NCBI RefSeq assembly: GCF_000023885.1
Contig: NC_013165.1
Location: forward strand, 1,116,001 to 1,180,000
Direction of reading: 5' to 3'
DNA: 64,000 bases
Origin: Slackia heliotrinireducens DSM 20476
GTDB taxonomy: Bacteria; Actinomycetota; Coriobacteriia; Coriobacteriales; Eggerthellaceae
This document shows positions 26,132 to 35,700 of this stretch, in pieces. A program made the translations under genes and the position numbers. How positions within the stretch are numbered: position 1 is the first letter of the stretch; the number at the start of each line of letters is the position of its first letter. The notes under the pieces were generated by a model. That model made no database searches. It worked only from the letters and a program-made list of their open reading frames with translations, and was not told the origin of the DNA.

Positions 26132-28303
26132 ATGCAAGACCGCCTCGCTGCAACGCTCGAGCTTGACGCGCCCGTAACCTCGGTTTCGGGTGTGAGCTCG
26201 GGCAGGGCAGCGGGGCTTTCTCGTTTGGGGATCCGCACCGTCCGCGACCTGCTGCAGCACTTCCCGCACCGCTACGTGGACATGTCCCGGATATCCACCA
26301 TCGAAGGCGCCGGCATCGGCGACAGCGTCACCATCGTGGGCACCATCCACGAGGTGCGTCTCAAGCGACCTCGGCCGCGCCTCAGCCTGACCGAAGTCAC
26401 CATCGTGGACGGCACAGGCACCCTTATCGCCACGTTCTTCCGCCAGCCCTGGATCGCGAAGACCCTCAAAACCGGCACCCGTGTCAGCGTCGCCGGCACG
26501 CTGGAGTTCAATTACGGCTACAAACGCATGACCGCGCCGTTTTTGGACGTGCTTGAGGACGACCAAAACCCCATGTCGGGCCAGATCGTGCCCGTGCACC
26601 ACGCCACAGGGAAGGTGACGCCGGGCATCATGCGGCTCATCGTACGCAACGCGGTGGATTCCGCCTGGGGCGCATACGACCCGCTGCCCTTGGAGCTGCG
26701 CACGAAGTACCGCCTGATGAGCCGCTCGAACGCCTACCGTTCGATCCACTTCCCGCAGGACATGCGCGACGTGCATCAGGCCAGGCGCAGGCTCGCCTAC
26801 GAAGAAGTGCTCATGCTGCAGATGCACATGCTCATGTCTGCCCGCGACCGCCAGGACGACGGGCCCGCCCACGAGCATGTCTTCGACGGGCCATATTCCG
26901 AAGCGCTCATGAAGGCGCTGCCTTTCTCGCTCACATCCGACCAGGAACGGGCCGTGGCCGAAATCCAGATGCGCATGGCGCAGCCGAAGGTCATGTCCCA
27001 CATGCTGCTGGGCGACGTGGGCACGGGCAAGACGGCCGTGGCGGGATTCGCCATCGCAGCCGCCGCCGACGCGCGCTTCCAAACGTTCATGATGGCGCCC
27101 ACCGAGGTGCTGGCAACCCAGTACGCCGCATCCTTGGGCGGGCTTTTTGACCAGGCGGGCATCAGTTGGGCGCTGCTGACGGGTTCCACCCCTGCGGAGG
27201 ACCGTGAGGACATCCTCATGCGTCTGGCCTCGGGGCATACCGACGTCGTCTTCGGCACCCATGCGCTTTTGGAAGACGATGTGGTGGCGCACGACTGCGG
27301 GCTGGTCATCATCGACGAGCAGCAGCGATTCGGCGTCGATCAGCGCAAACGGCTCATCGAGAAGGGCCGCAACGCCGATGCCCTGTTCATGACGGCCACG
27401 CCCATTCCGCGCACGCTGGCTCTGGCGCTCTACGGCAATCTGTCGCTGTCGTACCTGCGCCAGGTTCCCTTCGACCGTCCGCCCCGCAAAACCCAGGTGG
27501 TGGATTTCCGCGACCGGGGCAAGGCCTACGACGCGGCTCTTGCCGCCTGCCGCCGTGGCGAGCAGGTGTATGTGGTCTGCCCGCTGGTGGGGCAGAAGCG
27601 CAAGGCCGACGACGACAAGAAGAAGGACGACCGGGACGCCGAGGAAGAGACGCCTTCCTACATCGAGTCCGACGAGGACATGCGGCAGGACGACCAGAAG
27701 GCCGCCGAGGCCGAGGCTGCGTTTCTGCAGTCGAAGGTGTTCGCAGACTTCAAGGTGGGGCTGCTCCACGGTCGCATGGATGCCAAAGCGAAGCATGCTG
27801 CCATGGAGGATTTCCGGGCGGGGCAGACCGACGTGCTGGTGTGCACCACCGTCATCGAGGTGGGCGTGGACGTTCCCAACGCCACGGTCATGATCATCGA
27901 AGACGCCGACCGGTTCGGCCTGTCGCAGCTGCACCAGCTGCGCGGGCGCGTCGGGCGTGGGACGAAGCCGGGCGAGGTGTACCTGATCGCCGCCACGTCG
28001 TCGGAAGACGCGCTGGAGCGCCTGTCGGCCATGGAGGCCACCGACGACGGCTTCGAGCTGGCCGAACGTGACCTGGCGCTGCGCCGTGAGGGCGACATCC
28101 TGGGCAACCGGCAGCACGGCGCTTCGGTCCTGCGGCTGGTGAACATCGTGCGTGACGGGAAGCTCATCGAGCTGGCCCACGAAGACGCCGAAGCCCTGCT
28201 GGACGCCGACCCCGAATTCGAGACGCCTGCCATGCAGGCGCTGGTCCACGAGGTGCGGGCGTGGTTCCCGCATACCGACGAAGATACGACGATTGGAGGA
28301 TGA
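26132..28303 (+). CDS. recG: ATP-dependent DNA helicase RecG
   Basis: Branch-migration helicase that reverses stalled forks and processes Holliday junctions and R-loops. The 723-residue protein has an N-terminal wedge/OB domain (about 60-190), Walker A GDVGTGKT (294-301), DEQQ box (395-398) and RGRVGRG motif VI, then the TRG-type C-terminal region. An acidic/basic insertion rich in D, K and E (about 490-530) lies between helicase motifs and is longer than usual. It precedes rsmD by a single nucleotide. Confidence 0.95.
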   Translation: MQDRLAATLELDAPVTSVSGVSSGRAAGLSRLGIRTVRDLLQHFPHRYVDMSRISTIEGAGIGDSVTIVGTIHEVRLKRPRPRLSLTEVTIVDGTGTLIATFFRQPWIAKTLKTGTRVSVAGTLEFNYGYKRMTAPFLDVLEDDQNPMSGQIVPVHHATGKVTPGIMRLIVRNAVDSAWGAYDPLPLELRTKYRLMSRSNAYRSIHFPQDMRDVHQARRRLAYEEVLMLQMHMLMSARDRQDDGPAHEHVFDGPYSEALMKALPFSLTSDQERAVAEIQMRMAQPKVMSHMLLGDVGTGKTAVAGFAIAAAADARFQTFMMAPTEVLATQYAASLGGLFDQAGISWALLTGSTPAEDREDILMRLASGHTDVVFGTHALLEDDVVAHDCGLVIIDEQQRFGVDQRKRLIEKGRNADALFMTATPIPRTLALALYGNLSLSYLRQVPFDRPPRKTQVVDFRDRGKAYDAALAACRRGEQVYVVCPLVGQKRKADDDKKKDDRDAEEETPSYIESDEDMRQDDQKAAEAEAAFLQSKVFADFKVGLLHGRMDAKAKHAAMEDFRAGQTDVLVCTTVIEVGVDVPNATVMIIEDADRFGLSQLHQLRGRVGRGTKPGEVYLIAATSSEDALERLSAMEATDDGFELAERDLALRREGDILGNRQHGASVLRLVNIVRDGKLIELAHEDAEALLDADPEFETPAMQALVHEVRAWFPHTDEDTTIGG

Positions 28304-28304
28304 C

Positions 28305-28898
28305 GTGCGCGTCATCGCAGGTGAATTCAAGGGCCGCCGCCTGAAGGCCCCCGAGGGCATGGGCACCAGGCCCACCATCGACCGCGTGAAGGAATCGGTC
28401 GTCAGCTCCATCTACTCCGCTCGGGGCGGGCTGGACGACGCCGTGGTTCTGGACGCCTTCGCCGGCAGCGGGGGGCTGGGAATCGAATGCTTGTCCCGCG
28501 GTGCGAAAACCGCCCTGTTCTACGAGTACGACCGCAAGGCCCAACGTGCCTTGCGCGAGAACATCGACATGCTCAAGCTGCAGGCGGGGCGTGCCCGCAT
28601 CGTGCAATCCGATGTGCTCAAGCGTCCGCCCACGGTGGTCGCCATGCCCTTCGACGTGGTGCTGCTGGACCCTCCGTACGCCTACGACCTGCAGGTCATC
28701 GTCGATTTCCTGCGAACGTTGCGTGATGCGAAGGCCCTGGCCGACGGAGCCATTGTCAGCTACGAGCACGATTCATCCTGTGCTCTTGCCCCCGTTCTGG
28801 AACGAAGCGGGCTTGATATGGATATACTTACTACGAAACGGTTCGGCGGCACGACCATCGACATCTGCCGAATCGCATGTCCGGATGAGGAGGAATGA
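28305..28898 (+). CDS. rsmD: 16S rRNA (guanine-966 N2) methyltransferase
   Basis: SAM-dependent methyltransferase modifying G966 of 16S rRNA. The 197-residue protein has the N-terminal RVIAGEFKGRRL, SAM motif AGSGG (53-57) and catalytic DPPY (122-125). The GTG start at 28305 follows GGAGGA, which overlaps the recG stop. Its stop TGA overlaps the ATG of coaD, the usual rsmD-coaD coupling. Confidence 0.95.
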   Translation: MRVIAGEFKGRRLKAPEGMGTRPTIDRVKESVVSSIYSARGGLDDAVVLDAFAGSGGLGIECLSRGAKTALFYEYDRKAQRALRENIDMLKLQAGRARIVQSDVLKRPPTVVAMPFDVVLLDPPYAYDLQVIVDFLRTLRDAKALADGAIVSYEHDSSCALAPVLERSGLDMDILTTKRFGGTTIDICRIACPDEEE

Positions 28899-29377
28899 TG
28901 AAGCGGGCTTTGGTACCCGGTACGTTCGACCCGATCACGAACGGCCACATCGACGTGGTCGAAAGGTCGGCGGATATTTTTGACGAAGTGATCGTCGGTG
29001 TTGCCCAATCGCGCAAGAAGGGACCCACCTTCAACCTCGACGAGCGCATCGCGTTGGCCCAGGAGGCCACGGCGCATCTGCCCAATGTGAAGGTCATGGG
29101 CTTCGACGATCTGCTGGTCAACTTCGCCAAGAAGATAAACGCCCACGTCATCGTCAAGGGCCTGCGAGCCATCACCGACTTCGAGTACGAGTTCCAGATG
29201 ACCTCCATGAACTACGCGCTGGACGAATCCATCGAGACGCTGTTCATCATGTCCCAGCCGCAGCACATGTACCTTTCGAGCTCCATCGTGCGTGAATTGG
29301 CGGCTTTTCATGGTGATATCAAGGCGCTTGTCCCTCCCTGTGTGGAGAAAGCCCTCAATGAGAAGTTCATGCGGTAA
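28898..29377 (+). CDS. coaD: Phosphopantetheine adenylyltransferase
   Basis: Transfers AMP to 4'-phosphopantetheine, the penultimate step of coenzyme A synthesis. The 159-residue nucleotidyltransferase has GTFDPITNGH (8-17), with the HxGH-type site TNGH at 14-17. The C-terminal motif SSSIVRELA corresponds to ISSTxxR of the family. Two adjacent ATG codons (28895 and 28898) follow AGGAGGA; the second is better spaced and gives the canonical MKRALVPG start. It overlaps rsmD by one nucleotide. Confidence 0.95.
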   Translation: MKRALVPGTFDPITNGHIDVVERSADIFDEVIVGVAQSRKKGPTFNLDERIALAQEATAHLPNVKVMGFDDLLVNFAKKINAHVIVKGLRAITDFEYEFQMTSMNYALDESIETLFIMSQPQHMYLSSSIVRELAAFHGDIKALVPPCVEKALNEKFMR

Positions 29378-29427
29378 TTTTCATGTTACAATCCTTTAAA
29401 CATATGTACTGAAAAAGGATTACCGCA
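29370..29427. repeat. Compound inverted repeat at the coaD 3' end
   Basis: TGCGGTAA (29370-29377, containing the coaD stop) pairs with TTACCGCA (29420-29427). Inside it AATCCTTT (29390-29397) pairs with AAAGGATT (29414-29421). The right arms are contiguous whereas the left arms are split by about 12 nt. There is no downstream T-run, so it is not a standard terminator. Confidence 0.5.
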
Positions 29428-29511
29428 CGTAAGCCGTCTCAGGTGCAAGGGGTGCCGGGATGTGTTCCGTGCCAAATGCAGTAGTAACGCAGCAAGGTAG
29501 GAAGGGTCGTT

Positions 29512-29979
29512 ATGGACGAAACAGGAGTACTTGGTCTTATCGAGGAGCTTGCGATCTTGCTCGAAGACTCGAAGCCGGTTCCCTTCGGCAAAAGCAACAT
29601 GCGCCAGGTGGACATCGACTTGGCCGGTGAAATCATCGACGACATCCGCGGAACGTTCCCGAGCGAATTCGCCCAGGCCCGCCAGATCGTTCGCGAGCGC
29701 CAGAGCCTTCTGGACGACGCCGAGGCCGAAAGCGTCCGTCTGATCGAAGACGCCCGCTCCCAGGCGATGACCATCGCCTCCGAGCAGGAAATCGTCCGCA
29801 TTGCGCAGCAGCAGGCCGACGCCATCATGGCCGACGCCCGCGAGCTTGAGCGTCAGACCCGCGCCGGCGCCGAAGATTACGCCGACGAGGTTCTGGGCCA
29901 TGTCGAGCAGAGCCTGTCTTCGCTGGTCACCAGCGTGAGCCGCCAGCGCGAGCGCCTGAACAACCAGAGCACCCGATGA
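29512..29979 (+). CDS. Coiled-coil protein, DivIVA/ATP-synthase-B-like
   Basis: A 155-residue cytosolic protein. A short N-terminal segment (1-45) with LIEELAILLEDSKPVPFG is followed by a long coiled coil rich in Ala, Glu, Arg and Gln (about 55-150). It resembles the small cell-division-initiation/DivIVA-like proteins that actinobacteria encode between coaD and yceD. It lacks the clear DivIVA membrane-binding start, so the family is uncertain. The start has AGGAAGG 6 nt upstream, and its stop overlaps the yceD start by 4 nt. Confidence 0.7.
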   Translation: MDETGVLGLIEELAILLEDSKPVPFGKSNMRQVDIDLAGEIIDDIRGTFPSEFAQARQIVRERQSLLDDAEAESVRLIEDARSQAMTIASEQEIVRIAQQQADAIMADARELERQTRAGAEDYADEVLGHVEQSLSSLVTSVSRQRERLNNQSTR

Positions 29980-30527
29980 GGATCGAGGGTCTGGTAGTAG
30001 ATGTTCCTCAAGCGCTCTTCGCAACCGCGGAGAGCGCTTCTTATGAGGGCATCTTCGAAATCGATGCAATTGACATGGGTCCCGACGTCTACACGCCGGA
30101 AGGTCCCTTCGAATGGAGCGCCCTGCTGACGAACGTCGGCGGCGCCATCCTGGTATCCGGAACGGTTGCCGGCTCGGTGTACACCGACTGCGCGCGTTGC
30201 CTGGAGAAGGCGTCCTTCGATGTGGAAGGCGAGATCGAGGGCTACTTCATCATCCCCGGACAAGGTGAGGCCCCCGAGGATATGGACGAAGACGAGTTCG
30301 ACGAGCTGCCCGAGGACAACCGGCTCGATTTGGAGCCGCTGGTCATGGCGGGCATCGTCATCGACCTGCCGCTCGTTCCGCTGTGCAGCGAGGACTGCAA
30401 GGGCCTGTGCAGCCAGTGCGGCGCCAACCTGAACGAAGGCCCGTGCGGATGCACGCATGACGAAGAGGAAACTATCAGCGCAAGCAATCCCTTTGCGGTG
30501 TTGAAAAACATAGAATTCGAACAATAG
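29976..30527 (+). CDS. yceD: YceD/DUF177 family protein
   Basis: A 183-residue DUF177 protein, almost always encoded just upstream of rpmF and linked to 23S rRNA maturation or accumulation in bacteria and plastids. Conserved features are the CARCLE motif (about 69-74) and the C-terminal CSEDCKGLCSQCGANLN cysteine cluster (about 139-155). An acidic stretch (about 100-120) lies between them. It overlaps the preceding gene by 4 nt and is followed after 105 nt by rpmF. Confidence 0.9.
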   Translation: MRIEGLVVDVPQALFATAESASYEGIFEIDAIDMGPDVYTPEGPFEWSALLTNVGGAILVSGTVAGSVYTDCARCLEKASFDVEGEIEGYFIIPGQGEAPEDMDEDEFDELPEDNRLDLEPLVMAGIVIDLPLVPLCSEDCKGLCSQCGANLNEGPCGCTHDEEETISASNPFAVLKNIEFEQ

Positions 30528-30632
30528 AAGTATTGCGAGAGCATCGCGGGTTTGTTAACATTCTACTTCGTCTGATTTCAGTTAAATATGTTCGGCCGGC
30601 AATTCGGCCGGCTGGATAAGGAGATGATACAT

Positions 30633-30824
30633 ATGGCAGTCCCTAAACGTAAGACCGGTCGTGCTCGCACCCATTCTCGCCGCAGCGCCAATGACGTCGC
30701 AGCGATCCCCGCACGTTCCACCTGCCCGCAGTGCGGTCAGCCCAAGCTCCCGCATCGCGTGTGCGGCAACTGCGGCTACTACGGGGCCGGCAGCACCAAG
30801 CGTGAGGTCATCGAAGTCGACTAA
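30633..30824 (+). CDS. rpmF: 50S ribosomal protein L32, zinc-binding form
   Basis: A 63-residue large-subunit ribosomal protein with the canonical MAVPKRKTGR start and two CxxC pairs (CPQC and CGNC) in the C-terminal half, the zinc-binding L32 type. AAGGAG precedes the ATG with 9-nt spacing. The open frame begins at 30588 but the earlier codons cover the ribosome-binding site. The yceD-rpmF-plsX order is classical. Confidence 0.95.
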   Translation: MAVPKRKTGRARTHSRRSANDVAAIPARSTCPQCGQPKLPHRVCGNCGYYGAGSTKREVIEVD

Positions 30825-30853
30825 AGGTCGTCTTGCAAAAATGTAGCTGACGG

Positions 30854-30881
30854 GAACTGCCGACTTACGGGTCGGCAATTC
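30854..30881 (+). terminator. Hairpin between rpmF and plsX
   Basis: GAACTGCCGAC (30854-30864) pairs with GTCGGCAATTC (30871-30881), with one mismatch. TTGTAT follows, so it is a weak terminator or attenuator immediately before the plsX ribosome-binding site. Confidence 0.5.
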
Positions 30882-30902
30882 TTGTATAAGGAGGGTACGC
30901 AT

Positions 30903-31889
30903 ATGGATAAAGTAACCATCTGCGTTGATGCCATGGGTGGCGACAACGCTCCTGGCGTCGTTCTCGAGGGCGTCGAGGCCGCCCTGCGGGCCGACGAGGA
31001 TCTCGAGGTCATCCTCGTCGGCCCGCAGGACGTTGTCGAAACGTTCGCAGACGGCCACGACCGCTGCACTGCGGCGTTCGCATCCGAGGTCATCGAGATG
31101 GGGGAGCACCCCGCCAATGCCGTGCGCAGCAAGAAGGATTCTTCCATCGTGGTTGGCTGCAACCTGGTGAAAGAAGGCAAGGGCGACGGCTTCTTCTCCG
31201 CCGGATCCACAGGAGCCGTGCTGGCTGGCGGCGTCCTGAGAATCGGGCGCATCAAGGGCGTCAAGCGCCCGGCGCTTTGCACCATCATCCCGTCTCCCGT
31301 CAGGCCTGTCGTCATGGCCGACGTGGGGGCCAACGCCGACTGCAAGCCCGAATACCTGGTTCAGTTCGCCCATATGGCAACCATTTACGCCGAGAAGATC
31401 ATCGGCATCGACAACCCCAACGTGGCGCTGCTCAACATCGGCTCCGAAGAAGCCAAGGGCTCCCAGTTCGCACAGGAGGCCTTCGCCCTTATGAAGGAGC
31501 AGGTGCCCAATTTCGTGGGCAACGCCGAGGGCAATGACATCATCCCTGCAAACTACGACGTGTTCATCACCGACGGCTTCACGGGCAACATGGTGCTCAA
31601 AACCATCGAAGGCACGGCCAAAACCCTGTTCAAGAGCGTCAAGGGCGTTATGATGTCGTCCACGCCCCGCAAGTTGGCGGGCTTGGTGCTCAAGGGGGGC
31701 CTCAAGGAGCTGGCCGATTCCATCAGTTCCGACACCTACGGCGGAGCCCCGCTTCTGGGCGTCAAGGGCGCCTGTATCGTGGGCCATGGCTCCAGCAATG
31801 CCACCGCAATCAAGAACGGCGTGCTCATCACGGCGAAAATCGCCCGTCAGAAGGTCCCTGACCTCATTGCGGAGGCGATTGCCCGATGA
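30903..31889 (+). CDS. plsX: Phosphate acyltransferase PlsX
   Basis: Converts acyl-ACP to acyl-phosphate, the acyl donor for PlsY in phospholipid synthesis; membrane-associated soluble enzyme. The 328-residue product begins with the diagnostic VDAMGGDNAP (7-16) and contains FFSAGSTGAVLAGG and ADVGANAD. AGGAGGG is 8 nt ahead of the ATG at 30903. It overlaps rnc by 4 nt. No acpP gene lies between them, in contrast to E. coli. Confidence 0.95.
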   Translation: MDKVTICVDAMGGDNAPGVVLEGVEAALRADEDLEVILVGPQDVVETFADGHDRCTAAFASEVIEMGEHPANAVRSKKDSSIVVGCNLVKEGKGDGFFSAGSTGAVLAGGVLRIGRIKGVKRPALCTIIPSPVRPVVMADVGANADCKPEYLVQFAHMATIYAEKIIGIDNPNVALLNIGSEEAKGSQFAQEAFALMKEQVPNFVGNAEGNDIIPANYDVFITDGFTGNMVLKTIEGTAKTLFKSVKGVMMSSTPRKLAGLVLKGGLKELADSISSDTYGGAPLLGVKGACIVGHGSSNATAIKNGVLITAKIARQKVPDLIAEAIAR

Positions 31890-32788
31890 ACGACCATACC
31901 GCTGAACAAGAGCAGAAGATCCAGCGTGCCCAAGAAATCATCGGCACGCAGTTCGGCAACACGGACATCCTTCTGCACGCCATAACCCATCCTTCCGCAA
32001 CGGAGGGCAAACCTGTCAAGCTGAGCTACGAGCGCCTGGAGTTTCTGGGCGACAGCATTTTGGGCGCCATCGTCGCCAACGAGGCGTTCCATCGCTATCC
32101 GGATTTGGACGAAGGCGGCCTGACCCGCATCAAGGTGGCGCTGGTGTCCGGCGCCAGCCTGTCCAAAGTCGCCGCCGAACTGGGATTCGAGGATATCATC
32201 GTCTTCGGCTCCAGCGAGCAGGGCACGGGAAAGCGAGGCCTGCATTCTGCACTTGAGAACGTCTACGAAGCCGTGGTCGCGGCTCTGTATCTCGATCAGG
32301 GTATGGAAGGCGCCCGCTCCTTCGTCATGAAGACGCTGGTGCCCCGCATGTCCCGTGAGCTTGCCACCGAACCCGAGAATCCCAAGAGCGCCCTGCAGGA
32401 GAAACTGCAGGAAGAAGGTATCACGCCCACCTATAAGCTGGTGGAAACCCAGGGACCGCCTCACGACCGCACCTTCGTCAGCCAGGTGTTCGCCGGCATG
32501 AAGGCGCTGGCGTCCGGCATGGGCCGCACCAAAAAGGAATCCGAAAGCCAGGCCGCCAAGGCCGCGCTGGAGCTGTTCAACTTCGGTAGGGACAAAGACG
32601 AGGTCGCCGCGGCCAAGCTGGCCAAAGAGGCGGCCAAGGAGGAGCAGCGCCGCCAAAAGGTGGAGCAGAAGCGCCTGAAGGAAGAGCAGAAACGAGCCCG
32701 CGCGGCGGAGAAACAGAGGCAGAAGAACATGGCGTTGCCCCAGGGCAAACCCGACTCGATCGTCGATGACGCGTCTACGCAGGTGTAG
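31886..32788 (+). CDS. rnc: Ribonuclease III with charged C-terminal tail
   Basis: Endonuclease cutting double-stranded RNA in rRNA and mRNA processing. The 300-residue protein has the nuclease signature ERLEFLGDSI (49-58) with its acidic ligands, a second acidic site in LENVYEAVVAALYLD (about 125-140), and a dsRNA-binding domain (about 165-235). Residues 236-300 form a highly charged Lys/Arg/Glu/Gln helix, not part of canonical RNase III (about 225-240 residues). It precedes smc by 3 nt. Confidence 0.95.
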   Translation: MNDHTAEQEQKIQRAQEIIGTQFGNTDILLHAITHPSATEGKPVKLSYERLEFLGDSILGAIVANEAFHRYPDLDEGGLTRIKVALVSGASLSKVAAELGFEDIIVFGSSEQGTGKRGLHSALENVYEAVVAALYLDQGMEGARSFVMKTLVPRMSRELATEPENPKSALQEKLQEEGITPTYKLVETQGPPHDRTFVSQVFAGMKALASGMGRTKKESESQAAKAALELFNFGRDKDEVAAAKLAKEAAKEEQRRQKVEQKRLKEEQKRARAAEKQRQKNMALPQGKPDSIVDDASTQV

Positions 32789-32791
32789 CGC

Positions 32792-35700
32792 ATGTATCTG
32801 AAATCGCTCGTCCTCAAGGGCTTCAAGTCCTTCGCCGATCGCCAGGTCATCTCGCTTGAACCCGGCATTACGGCAATCGTGGGCCCCAACGGCTCGGGTA
32901 AATCGAACATCTCCGATGCCGTGCTGTGGGTCCTCGGCGAGCGCAACCCCAAGCATCTGCGCGGCCAGGCCATGGAAGACGTCATCTTCGCAGGCTCTTC
33001 GGCGCGCAAGAGCGTGGGCGTCGCCGAGGTCGAACTGGTTCTGGACAATTCCGACGGCACCCTGCCCGTCGACTACGCCGAGGTGTCGCTGACCCGCCGC
33101 ATGTACCGTTCCGGCGAAAGCGAATACCTCATCAACGGGGCTCCCGCCCGCCGCATGGACTTCATGGACATCCTCCATGACACCGGCCTGGGCACGGGTA
33201 CCCATTCCATCATCGGCCAAGGCAATCTGGACGCCATCCTGTCCAGTAAGCCCATCGACCGCCGGGCGCTCATCGAGGAGGCGGCCGGCGTTCTGAAGCA
33301 CAAGCAGCGCAAGGAGCGTTCTGCCCGCAAGCTGGCATCCATGGACAACCACCTGCTGCGCGTCAAAGACGTGGCGGCCGAGGTGGAGCGGCAGCTGAAG
33401 CCCCTCGCCCGCAAGGCGAAGCGCGCCGAGGCCTACCAGGGGCTGTCTAGCGAGCTGGCCCAGCTGAACCTGCTTTTGGCCGTGGACGACCTGCGCCGTC
33501 TGCAGCGCGCCTGGGACGGCGCTCTGAAAGAGGAGACGGAAGCGGCCGCGCTTATCGACGTGAAGCGGTTCGAGCTGGAGCAATCCAATGAGAAGCTGGA
33601 GAAACTCCAGGTCATGCTTCAGGAGAAGGGCCTGTACGTAGGCGATCTGACGGAGCGCCGCGGCAGGTTCCATATGGTGGTCGAACGCATCGACTCCGCC
33701 GACATGATTCTGTCCGAAAAGGCCCGCTCCATCGCAAGCCGCCTGGAAAACGCCCGCAACACCTCCTCGGGTTCGGCGCGGCGCATCGGCCTGCTTTCCG
33801 ACGAGGTGGATGAGCTGTCCGCACGCCTCGACGCCGAAGTGGCCAAGCGCGACACGTTGGAGACGGAAACCAAGGAGCTCGAAAGCCGCGTCGCGGTGCT
33901 TCGCGCGAACCTTTCCGCCTTCGACACGCAGGCAGGCGAGGTGCAGACGCGTCTGCGCACCTGCGAGCGCGACATCGAGAAGAAGAACGCCGCCTTGGTG
34001 AAGATGCAAGAGTCTGCAGCATCGGCCACGGCGCGACGCACCATGCTGACGGAGCGCCGCGCCGAGGTTCTGCAGGACCTCGAGCGAGCCAAGGCCGAGC
34101 TGGATACGCACTGCCAGGGCATCGACGCCCAGGCAGCCGAAATAGAGAAACTGACCGAGGACAGCCGCAAGGCAGCCTTGGAGGCCGATGCGGCCGACAG
34201 GGCCGTCAAGGTGGCGCGCCAGGAGCGCAAGGACGCCCGCGACGCGCTGCAGTCGCTGCAAGGCGAGATCCGCGCGCTCAAACAGGTCGTGCGCAGCATG
34301 CAGACCAAAAGCGAAGCGTCGGAGCTCATGAGCCGCCAAGGCTTCGAGCTTGACGGGGACGCAAAGTCGCTGGCGTCCCTCATGCGCGTGCGCGACGGGC
34401 TCGAGCCGCTGGTCGAGCGTCTGCTAGGCGACGATGTCGCCAGCTTGTTCGTGCATGATGCCGACACTGCCCGAAACCTGGTGAGCGATGTGAACGCCGC
34501 CGGTTTGAACGGCGAGGCGTCCGTGCTGTTCCCTGGAGCGCAGGGCCGCCATGCGGACGGCGCGCGCCTTCTGGACCGCATCGACGCCGATGCCGATGTC
34601 ATGGGCGCGTTGGAATCCCTCATCGGCGACGTCGTGGTGGTGGACACCGTTGACGAGGCCTTCGCCGGCTCTGCCGAGGCCGGGGTGCGCTACCTGACCC
34701 GCGACGGCGTGCTGGTCTGGCCTGGTTCTAAGGCCAGGGTTTTGGGGCGTGTCGAAGAGGGCGAAGGCATGCTGGCCTACGAGCGCCGCATCGCCGAGCT
34801 TGAAGGCAAGGTGGGCGGCCTGGAAGCCGCGGTGGCATCTGCGGAAGCCGCCTTGACCGCCGCAGACGAAGACCTGGAGCGCAAGCAGGCCATGAGCCTG
34901 GATCTGGCCCGCACCAGCGCCCAAAAGAAGGGCGACCACGCATCCGCCCAAGCCGAACGGGGCCGCCTGGCTGCCCGCGTGGGCACGTTGGAGGCGAACC
35001 TCCAGTCCTTGGGCACCGAGCTTGCCGCCGTGGAATCCAAGCTGTCCGATTCCGACCCGCAGATTGCCGACGCCCAGGCGGCTTTGGCCATCCTGCGTGC
35101 GGAACGCGACGAGCTGCAATCGAAATCAGCCGAGAGCCAAAGCCAGCGCGCGGCGCTGTCCGACGACGTCCAGCAAGCGTCGTCGAAGGCCTCGGAATCC
35201 AAGCTCGCCTTCGCCACATCCAAGGAGAGGGTGTCGTCTCTCATCCGCGAGCACGGTGAGCGCCGTCGCGACCTCGACCGGGCCCGCCGGGCCTGCGAGC
35301 GCGCCGACGGAGACATCCGCCTTCTGTCTGCCGCTGAGGCCCGCATTGCCCCGCTGCATGCGATTTTCGCAAGCCTGAGGGAATCGGCCCAGGCTTACGT
35401 GGACGATCTGGCCGGCAAGGCCGCCTTGGAGCAGAGCAGCTCCGCGGGGCTCAACGACGCCATCGGCGCCGCACGCACGGCCAGCCGCGACGCCCAGAAG
35501 CAGCTGGACGACGCCACCCAGCGCCTCAACGACATCCGCGTCAGCAAGGGCAAGTTGGAAGTCCAGGTGGAAGCCGCCATCACCACGATTGTGGACGAAT
35601 GCGGCGTGCCCTTGGACGTGGCCCTGGAAACCGCCGAGCCCGAAGACCGGGCCACGGCGGAAAGCCGGGCCTTCGAGCTGCGCCGCAAAATCGAGCGCAT

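Noticed and set aside
26039-28411. 790-residue minus-strand open frame
   Set aside because: It is antisense to recG and is a product of codon bias in the real gene.
31847-34339. 830-residue minus-strand open frame
   Set aside because: It is antisense to rnc and smc, with composition typical of a mirrored coiled-coil gene.
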